Source: Candidatus Pacearchaeota archaeon (GTDB taxonomy: Archaea > Nanoarchaeota > Nanoarchaeia > Pacearchaeales > GW2011-AR1). From it: a stretch of 10,283 bases of DNA. The notes under the pieces are model-generated. The model did no database searches, was not told the origin of the DNA, and saw only the letters and a program-made list of their open reading frames with translations. The position numbers were made by a program, and so were the translations under genes. Below are positions 5,296 to 10,283 of this stretch, piece after piece. How positions within the stretch are numbered: the first letter of the stretch is position 1; each line of letters begins with the position of its first letter. The stretch lies in contig NZAS01000056.1 in NCBI GenBank assembly GCA_002686195.1, forward strand, positions 2,378-12,660. Reading direction: 5' to 3'.

Positions 5296-7525
5296 TTGCT
5301 TTTCCTTGTAGCTTTGCTTGTTGTTCAATTAATCGCAATTTATCAGCAGTCTGCTCTCTATCGGATGCCATTCCACGAGCAGTATCTCTCATCTTCAGTT
5401 GGGCATCACCTGCACTCTTGCGAACTTCATTCTCAACTTGCATGACCTTTGCTTTTATGCCAGACTGAACTAACTGTCTTTCTAAGGTCTGCATGATTCC
5501 GTCCTGGTCTTTTACTTTTTCTTCCAGTTCGGCAATCTGTCCCTGCATTTGAGCGTACAAGGATTTGCGTTGTGCGATTTTTGTTTTTTGCCGTACATCT
5601 GTTTCGGCCAATACTGCTATATCGTCCACAACGCCAAGTTTTAATAATTCTTTTAATTCGGCTAAATAAGCCCATCTATTCACTGGCAATGTTGAGCCAG
5701 CTACTATTTTCACATCAAATTTACCAGTTTCATAATCTAGGTACTTGCCAACCGCTTCTCCCATATCATTATAAATAGGAATATTCATCTCTACCTGCTT
5801 ACCCTCTTCCTGAAGATCATTAGGCTGGACAAGTCGGAAAACCTTATGCGCCTTATATACTGCCTGAGAATAATCCTTTACAACCTTCCCAAGCTGCACT
5901 AAGGCTGGCTCAATAGAAGATTTCATCCATTGCTTTACTCTTCTGGTCCCGTACTCATCCATAGCAAGCATACCGCGGTATGTCTCTGACTGCTCACTTG
6001 GGTTACCCATAGCATTAGACCATATTCCAGCAAGATACTCCATTTCATTCTTACCGCCCTCAACAATATTAGCAAAGGCATTAGACAACTGCATCGGCAA
6101 AACTGGCGTAGGTGTTTCATATCCGCTATTGACAGGGAGCAATGCCCCTGGCGCAGATGAATACTTCTCCCAGTAAGCAGTGTCAACCGAACCTTCTTCA
6201 TACATCCACCTTAAAGAAGAACCTAGGGATGCATTATGTACCATAAGCTGGTGTGCTTTGTTGATTTCTTTCTGCTTACCAACGAGAGGTGAAACAGCAC
6301 TGAGCGGGAAAGGTGTGCCAGTCCATTTGTATGTGAAAGGGACAATGGGGTAATGTGATGTGGGTAAATCTTTTTCTTTAAGTAACTGGTCGCCAACAAT
6401 ACAGGTAAGCTTGACAATCTTTTTATAAAATTTCACTGCATCTACTATATAATTAGCAGTCATTTCATCCTTCAGCATAACTTTATAGACCTTGTCTGGA
6501 ACTACCTGATTCTCAGTAACTACAAGTTCCTGCTGTGCTTTTGCCAGCATTTCTTCGGATGCCTTAGCCAATTGAGCTTCATTCTGCTTAACTGCCTTTT
6601 CAATCTCTAACTGCATTCTATCTGGAAGAACCTCACCAGCTTCTACCCCCTGTTGCAACTGATTTTGCAATTCCTGTATCTGAACTTCCATTTCTTCAGA
6701 CATTTCTTTTAATTGAGCATCTACCTGCTCCTGAGCCTTCTGCAACGCTTCTCTTGTAGGAGGAATCTGGATAAATACATTCCAATATGGACGACTTTCC
6801 TTCTCATAACATTCAATGTAATCAATTAAAGGATCATCACCGCCCTTTCTATCAAAAGCCATATTAATATCATTAATCTGAAAATCTGCTGAATTAGCAT
6901 CATTCGGAGAATAATTAAATTCTGAGTAATTGCCCGAAGCCCGCTTTATCTTTGCCGAATACTCTGGATATAGATTAATCAACTGTGTCTTGGGCAGTAT
7001 CTTTCTTATAAGTACGTGAGAAGCATCCCGAAAGAGAGGGTCACGGGACTTCGGGTCAACATAAATATCAAATGAATTAGGATTCCTTAATATTACTTCA
7101 CCCATACCCCTGTCAGCATTTGAATCAACATCTACCATCATATACCCTATACTCTTGGTAACTGCATCATTAATAACATTAGAATACAAAGTAGAACCAT
7201 CAGACTGCTGCCAGATATAATCTGCAACATCAGAGAACACAGCCGCTACATCACTATCACTTCCCTCAGTTCCTACAGCTTGCCAGCGCGGACTGTTGGC
7301 AGTAGCATAAAAATCCAGCATCTCTACAACTGGTATAATTCTATTTACAGTAAATGTAGGCATACCTTGGTCCTGCAAATCTTCAACTTCCTGTTTTGAA
7401 AGCTGATTATCGAGATAAAAATCATATCCCTCTTGATTTATTGATTCCCAATCTATACGATGAGCATTATTAAGAGAATTGAATAAATTCCTTATTCTAT
7501 CTGCTTTTTCGCCTACTTTAGCCAT
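5285..7525 (-). CDS. Portal protein, P22-like
   Basis: This 746-aa protein forms the ring at the capsid vertex through which DNA enters and leaves. Its length is close to P22 gp1 (725 aa). The ATG at 7525 overlaps the previous stop (TAATG) and has no clear Shine-Dalgarno site, so it is probably coupled. The N-terminal part has the usual order: 'DWESINQEGYDFYLDNQLS' (25-43), 'FTVNRIIPVVEMLDFY' (58-73), 'YIWQQSDGSTLYSNVINDAVTKSIGY' (103-128) and 'IYVDP' (154-158). Later come 'YPIVPFTYKW' (392-401) and 'KQKEINKAHQLMVHNAS' (417-433), the stem and clip region. Two parts are notable: a Gln/Glu-rich coiled coil at about 256-336 inserted in the middle, and a long helical C-terminus from about 642 that could build a barrel as in P22. 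It ends with TGA. Confidence 0.88.
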   Translation of the reverse strand: MAKVGEKADRIRNLFNSLNNAHRIDWESINQEGYDFYLDNQLSKQEVEDLQDQGMPTFTVNRIIPVVEMLDFYATANSPRWQAVGTEGSDSDVAAVFSDVADYIWQQSDGSTLYSNVINDAVTKSIGYMMVDVDSNADRGMGEVILRNPNSFDIYVDPKSRDPLFRDASHVLIRKILPKTQLINLYPEYSAKIKRASGNYSEFNYSPNDANSADFQINDINMAFDRKGGDDPLIDYIECYEKESRPYWNVFIQIPPTREALQKAQEQVDAQLKEMSEEMEVQIQELQNQLQQGVEAGEVLPDRMQLEIEKAVKQNEAQLAKASEEMLAKAQQELVVTENQVVPDKVYKVMLKDEMTANYIVDAVKFYKKIVKLTCIVGDQLLKEKDLPTSHYPIVPFTYKWTGTPFPLSAVSPLVGKQKEINKAHQLMVHNASLGSSLRWMYEEGSVDTAYWEKYSSAPGALLPVNSGYETPTPVLPMQLSNAFANIVEGGKNEMEYLAGIWSNAMGNPSEQSETYRGMLAMDEYGTRRVKQWMKSSIEPALVQLGKVVKDYSQAVYKAHKVFRLVQPNDLQEEGKQVEMNIPIYNDMGEAVGKYLDYETGKFDVKIVAGSTLPVNRWAYLAELKELLKLGVVDDIAVLAETDVRQKTKIAQRKSLYAQMQGQIAELEEKVKDQDGIMQTLERQLVQSGIKAKVMQVENEVRKSAGDAQLKMRDTARGMASDREQTADKLRLIEQQAKLQGKANGS
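5303..5307 (-). promoter_or_regulatory. Scaffold ribosome binding site within the portal gene
   Basis: Minus-strand AAGGA with a 7-base spacer to the ATG at 5295. It lies inside the last portal codons. It selects 5295 over the TTG at 5328, which has no comparable site. Confidence 0.55.
6518..6760 (-). other. Coiled-coil insertion inside the portal protein
   Basis: Portal residues about 256-336 are almost free of aromatics and rich in Q, E, A and K, with heptad-like spacing (LQNQLQQG, LKEMSEEME, AKASEEMLAKAQQEL). The flanking beta segments (YWNVFIQIP before, VVPDKVYKVML after) look like one strand pair that the insert splits. Confidence 0.6.
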
Positions 7526-8004
7526 TAATTTGCCGTAGCTATCATTGTTATGTGAATTTCAGAAACATCAGCAGTATAAGCCTCAGAACCCTTTATATAT
7601 ATTTCATCCGAATCTATAACAAGAGGAATAATAATTGATTGCCCAACAGTAAGTATCCCATTAGTCACATCATCAGTATAAACAGTAACGGTCTTACCAC
7701 TTCCTACCTCACTATCAAAACTAAGATAGAACATATTTACAGTCGCACCAGTATATCCACCACCAGTTGTTACTGTAGACTGACCTCCACCAACACCTGC
7801 CTCTTCCCACTCATCCTTGGTAGTGTCATTTAATACCATAACAATCTTCTTTGTCTTAGCCGCGTTATATGTATTAGTAAATTTCCCGCTACTAGCACCT
7901 ATAATCTGATCTCTGGCTTTAAAATTATATGCTTTCCCGCCAAGAGTCTGAGTTACATCCATAACTGTTTCAAAACTAGAACTAATTATAATATTATTTG
8001 CCAT
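7525..8004 (-). CDS. Unrecognised beta-rich protein between terminase and portal
   Basis: This is a 159-aa protein with no family I recognise. The ATG at 8004 follows directly on the upstream stop (TAAATG), without a close Shine-Dalgarno site. The sequence is mostly alternating beta-type: IIISSS (5-10), KKIVMVLND (52-60), TVNMFYLSF (88-96), KTVTVYT (104-110), SIIIPLVID (123-131), EIYIKGS (134-140) and EIHITMI (149-155). A glycine-rich hinge lies at 70-89, so two small beta domains are likely. The ending 'LtvGqsiiiPLviDsdeIyI.gs...dVseIhIt' loosely recalls the 85-aa spike-base-like protein near the other end of the module. A decoration, head-fibre or spike role is possible. There is no signal peptide, membrane segment or enzyme motif. 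Confidence 0.7.
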   Translation of the reverse strand: MANNIIISSSFETVMDVTQTLGGKAYNFKARDQIIGASSGKFTNTYNAAKTKKIVMVLNDTTKDEWEEAGVGGGQSTVTTGGGYTGATVNMFYLSFDSEVGSGKTVTVYTDDVTNGILTVGQSIIIPLVIDSDEIYIKGSEAYTADVSEIHITMIATAN

Positions 8005-8580
8005 TTAAAATGCATCTTTCCCTTCAAATTGACCCAGTAAACCATTAATAGTAGGATCTTCACTTCTCCTTAATTCACCAAATTGGTGATCAGGACCCAT
8101 TCTTTCTGTATGCCTTCTCGCACCAGCCCTTTTATTTTTTAAATATTTATCTGCCCAAACTACATCCTGTAAATTACCCCAATTGGTATTTCTTTTATTC
8201 TGGTCAGTCCCATTCTGATAAGAATATCTACCAGCTTTAAGAACTCCCCATAAATCATCTCTTAAATCTGGTTCAAAATTATTAATCTCATTCCAAAATT
8301 CTGGAGCATCAACCTTATTGTGAGCATTATCAACATAGTTTGGAGTATAACCATCATTATTATACATAGCAGTATCGAACATATTCCTTCTATTTCTAAG
8401 ATTGTAATCACCATTTTCTCCAACTTCGGAATCTGCAATAGAACTACGCCCTCCCTCTCTCCAGCCTTCATCAGAAAATACATCATGTGACAGTTCATAA
8501 TCTGGTGAATCTGTAGCCCAGGGATCGGCATATAATGATTCTACATGTTCTGGATCAGTGTATATTGGACCTTCACCCAT
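8005..8580 (-). CDS. Unrecognised hydrophilic protein downstream of the large terminase
   Basis: This 191-aa protein belongs to no family I recognise. The start is clear: GGGAG at 8586-8590 overlaps the terminase stop and lies 5 bases before the ATG at 8580. The protein has no cysteine and few long hydrophobic stretches. Residues 1-60 are acidic (DPEHVESLYADPWATDSPDYE). The middle is Asn-rich with scattered Trp and Tyr, including 'PEFWNEINNFEPDLRDDLWGVLKAGRYSYQNG' in pieces over 93-124. Residues 145-172 are basic (KYLKNKRAGARRHTERM). It ends GLLGQFEGKDAF. This acidic-to-basic layout suits a packaged, scaffold-associated or DNA-contacting protein, but that is a guess from composition and position. 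Codon use matches its neighbours. Confidence 0.68.
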   Translation of the reverse strand: MGEGPIYTDPEHVESLYADPWATDSPDYELSHDVFSDEGWREGGRSSIADSEVGENGDYNLRNRRNMFDTAMYNNDGYTPNYVDNAHNKVDAPEFWNEINNFEPDLRDDLWGVLKAGRYSYQNGTDQNKRNTNWGNLQDVVWADKYLKNKRAGARRHTERMGPDHQFGELRRSEDPTINGLLGQFEGKDAF

Positions 8581-8585
8581 AATTA

Positions 8586-8590
8586 CTCCC
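8586..8590 (-). promoter_or_regulatory. Ribosome binding site overlapping the terminase stop
   Basis: Minus-strand GGGAG, 5 bases before the ATG at 8580, reads TAGGGAG together with the terminase stop TAG. Initiation here is probably coupled to terminase termination as well as direct. Confidence 0.7.
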
Positions 8591-10158
8591 TAAGCAGTTA
8601 CCCAGCTTCTCGGACTAGGCTTATGTTTGCCATAAATACCTTCTTTATTCTTCATAAGATTTACAGGAGGCGAAGCATATTTACATGCATAGGCAAGCGC
8701 ATCTATAGTATCATCGTGCGCCATACGGGGACCAAAAGTTACAACTTCATGTTCTAAATCAAAATGATTCTTTCTTATGTGCATTGAACCTATAGCAAAA
8801 CGCTGTGCAAGTATAGTTTGTATCCTGTCCAGCTTACTTAAACGGGTCCCAGGCTTTTCCTCTTTAAATCTAACACTAAAATCATTACGCCTCCTCATTT
8901 CACTCCGAAGTGACTGAAATATTGGTCTGGACATTGTAGTATCCTCCACCACATATAAATTCGGCTGATATTTATTCTGGAAATCAAACATGTAATCAAC
9001 AATGCCAATTCTTTCCTCTCCTGGGATTCCCAGAACTGGGATACCGCGTTTACGCAAATACTCCAAAACATACACATTATTATGCTCATCTACAGCTACT
9101 ATCATTATTACTGAATAATCTGATGTACTCCTCTGACTATCCGTAGCTGGGTCCACACCAGCAAATACATTGACTGGTTTTTCTACTCCATCATGATAAA
9201 GAAATGGTACACCAGTATCACTATCAATCTTAAAAACACCATCATGATATTTAATATGCCTTCTGTTAAATATAGAATCTTCCTCACTCTGAACCTGCAT
9301 CATATATTCTTGATAAAATTTATGAGGCATTCCACTATCACGATAGAATTTCTTCTTCTCCTCCATTTTACTCTTAGAAAACCAGCTAGGCCATAAAACA
9401 TTGCCCTTCTTATCTATCGCAGTATAAGTAATCACTTTCCAGGAAAATTTCTCTTTATTTTTCTTAGCCTTAGAGTCCCTAGTTAATAAATTGTTAATAA
9501 AACTATCAAAATGCACAGGTGTACCATTGATACGAAGCCTACCAGTATTAGGCTCCAAAGCAGGATAAACAACCGCAGTGATAAGGTTAGCATTTTTGCT
9601 TCTACTTTCTGGAGTAAGCGTATTATTCTCATCTTCAAAATCGTCCAGGATGATCAGGTCATAACGCTTATGCAGTTTAGCACCGCCACGTATCCCTGAA
9701 ATGTTAGATTTAGATATAAGTTTGCAGCCATTGTTCAGTTCAATATCCTCTTCTGTCCACTTTCTGCCCTTTACTTGACCAAAATAATAATGAATCTTTT
9801 CGTTAAACTCTAAATGGTACTTAACATAGTCCATATTGCCAACCGATAACTTCTGCGTAGCAGATACCCAGCCATAAAACAACGGTTCATCTGAAAAGAG
9901 AAAATCCCGCAATATTGAAGCTTTTGTTAAAACTGTCTTACCGTGTCCGCGAGGCAAGATAACAGCTACCTGTTTATTGTTGAGATCGCAAATAGTATCA
10001 ACTACCTCATAATGAAATGGAGGCGTTTCACTACGCATAAAATCGTCTGGAAGAAATAATTTACCAAAAGAGATCAAGTCTACTTTGGCAAGCTTTAAAG
10101 CCTCTTCCTGTACCGCTATGTTATTTATTTTTTCTATTTGGATTCTCCATAATTGCAA
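8590..10158 (-). CDS. terL: Terminase large subunit (DNA-packaging ATPase and nuclease)
   Basis: This 522-aa protein drives DNA into the procapsid through the portal and cuts concatemers. Visible motifs, in order: an N-terminal 'DLISFGKLFLPDDFM' plus 'PPFHYEVVD' adaptor segment (27-54), Walker A LPRGHGKT (68-75), Walker B DLIILDD (167-173) followed by FEDE, and a coupling motif RINGTP (209-214). The RNase H-like nuclease domain has Asp336 (AGVDPA), Glu405/Asp406 (VVED) and the DD-x-x-D of HDDTIDALAY (482, 483, 486). Both domains appear intact, so the enzyme should be active. The only usable start before the conserved N-terminus is TTG at 10158, because a TGA lies just upstream in frame. The gene overlaps the previous one by 38 bases, with only a weak, distant GAGAG. 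It ends with TAG. Confidence 0.95.
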   Translation of the reverse strand: MQLWRIQIEKINNIAVQEEALKLAKVDLISFGKLFLPDDFMRSETPPFHYEVVDTICDLNNKQVAVILPRGHGKTVLTKASILRDFLFSDEPLFYGWVSATQKLSVGNMDYVKYHLEFNEKIHYYFGQVKGRKWTEEDIELNNGCKLISKSNISGIRGGAKLHKRYDLIILDDFEDENNTLTPESRSKNANLITAVVYPALEPNTGRLRINGTPVHFDSFINNLLTRDSKAKKNKEKFSWKVITYTAIDKKGNVLWPSWFSKSKMEEKKKFYRDSGMPHKFYQEYMMQVQSEEDSIFNRRHIKYHDGVFKIDSDTGVPFLYHDGVEKPVNVFAGVDPATDSQRSTSDYSVIMIVAVDEHNNVYVLEYLRKRGIPVLGIPGEERIGIVDYMFDFQNKYQPNLYVVEDTTMSRPIFQSLRSEMRRRNDFSVRFKEEKPGTRLSKLDRIQTILAQRFAIGSMHIRKNHFDLEHEVVTFGPRMAHDDTIDALAYACKYASPPVNLMKNKEGIYGKHKPSPRSWVTA

Positions 10159-10283
10159 GTGCTGGCAAAACTCTCAGCATTTTACGTATTTCAGGTTCTC
10201 CATAAGTAACATTTAAATCACTATAAGGTTTTGACATCTTCATAAAAGATTTAGATAGCTTAACCTCACTTAAATCTAACGGG
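10121..10283 (-). CDS. C-terminal fragment of an unidentified gene upstream of TerL
   Basis: An open frame enters from the right edge and ends at the TAA at 10121-10123, giving 53 visible residues. The first full codon is at 10282. The piece begins PLDLSEVKLSKSFMKMSKPY and continues through GEPEIRKMLRVLPALAIM to NPNRKNK. It reads as a soluble helical end with a basic tail. Its 38-base overlap with TerL and matching strand show it belongs to the same operon. A small terminase is often the gene directly before TerL, but I see no recognisable helix-turn-helix in this fragment, so that is only a positional guess. Confidence 0.6.
   Translation of the reverse strand, partial: PLDLSEVKLSKSFMKMSKPYSDLNVTYGEPEIRKMLRVLPALAIMENPNRKNK

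Noticed and set aside
5280..5328. Alternative scaffold starts at TTG 5328 and ATG 5280
   Set aside because: TTG 5328 has no binding site and would lengthen the portal overlap. ATG 5280 is possible but has a weaker site than ATG 5295 with AAGGA. It is kept only as an alternative.
8075..8089. 15-base palindrome TCACCAA-A-TTGGTGA that resembles an operator
   Set aside because: It lies inside the coding sequence of the 191-aa gene, is a single copy, has no promoter-like hexamers beside it, and a 7-bp palindrome is expected by chance in 10 kb.
9021..9040. CTGGGA/TCCCAG/CTGGG triple alternation that could fold into competing stems
   Set aside because: It is within the terminase nuclease domain and is explained by the codons of PVLGIPG. 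There is no terminator context.
9660..9673. 14-base exact repeat of a capsid gene segment (4158-4171) in the terminase gene
   Set aside because: Both copies encode the same residues HKRY in unrelated genes. One such match is not surprising for a 10-kb window.
1..10283. Defence system, CRISPR array, tRNA, integrase, insertion sequence or altered genetic code
   Set aside because: None is visible. All genes fit a virion-assembly module on one strand, and TAA, TAG and TGA each terminate supported genes.

Overview
The window is part of the virion-assembly module of a tailed double-stranded DNA phage (Caudoviricetes) or a prophage copy of one. Every supported gene lies on the minus strand, so transcription runs from position 10283 down to 1. 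Nothing in the window is host-like: there are no tRNAs, integrase, metabolic genes or plus-strand genes. Ribosome binding sites are bacterial Shine-Dalgarno types such as AGGAGG. TAA, TAG and TGA all end real genes, so the code is standard. The base composition is AT-rich. The host cannot be named from this sequence.

Layout in the direction of transcription. (1) The C-terminal 53 codons of an unidentified gene, in the position where a small terminase often sits. (2) The large terminase (TerL), with ATPase and nuclease motifs, starting at TTG and overlapping the previous gene. (3) Two unrecognised genes, one of 191 aa (hydrophilic, charged) and one of 159 aa (beta-rich, glycine linker). (4) A 746-aa P22-like portal with an internal coiled-coil insertion and a long helical C-terminus. 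(5) An acidic scaffold-like protein. (6) A roughly 514-aa major capsid protein, probably of the SU10-like (DUF5309) HK97-fold group. (7) A 97-base gap, the longest non-coding stretch, holding two back-to-back perfect hairpins. (8) A 389-aa protein with an adaptor-like N-terminus and a long coiled coil. (9) Four small neck or baseplate-type proteins of 91, 92, 125 and 85 aa. (10) The first 125 codons of a probable tail fibre.

The genes fit one pathway. TerL pumps DNA through the portal into a shell built by the capsid protein around the scaffold. The adaptor and small neck proteins then close the portal and attach the tail and fibres. The genes are packed tightly. Four junctions are TAATG stop-start overlaps, so translational coupling probably sets much of the stoichiometry. 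The portal type, and the appearance of a probable fibre soon after the neck genes with no tail tube or tape measure seen, suggest a short-tailed phage. The window ends too early to prove this.

I see no defence island, CRISPR array or other unknown multi-gene system. The best leads are the two orphan genes between TerL and the portal, the portal insertion, the hairpin pair after the capsid gene, and a small protein built on an exact 11-residue period.
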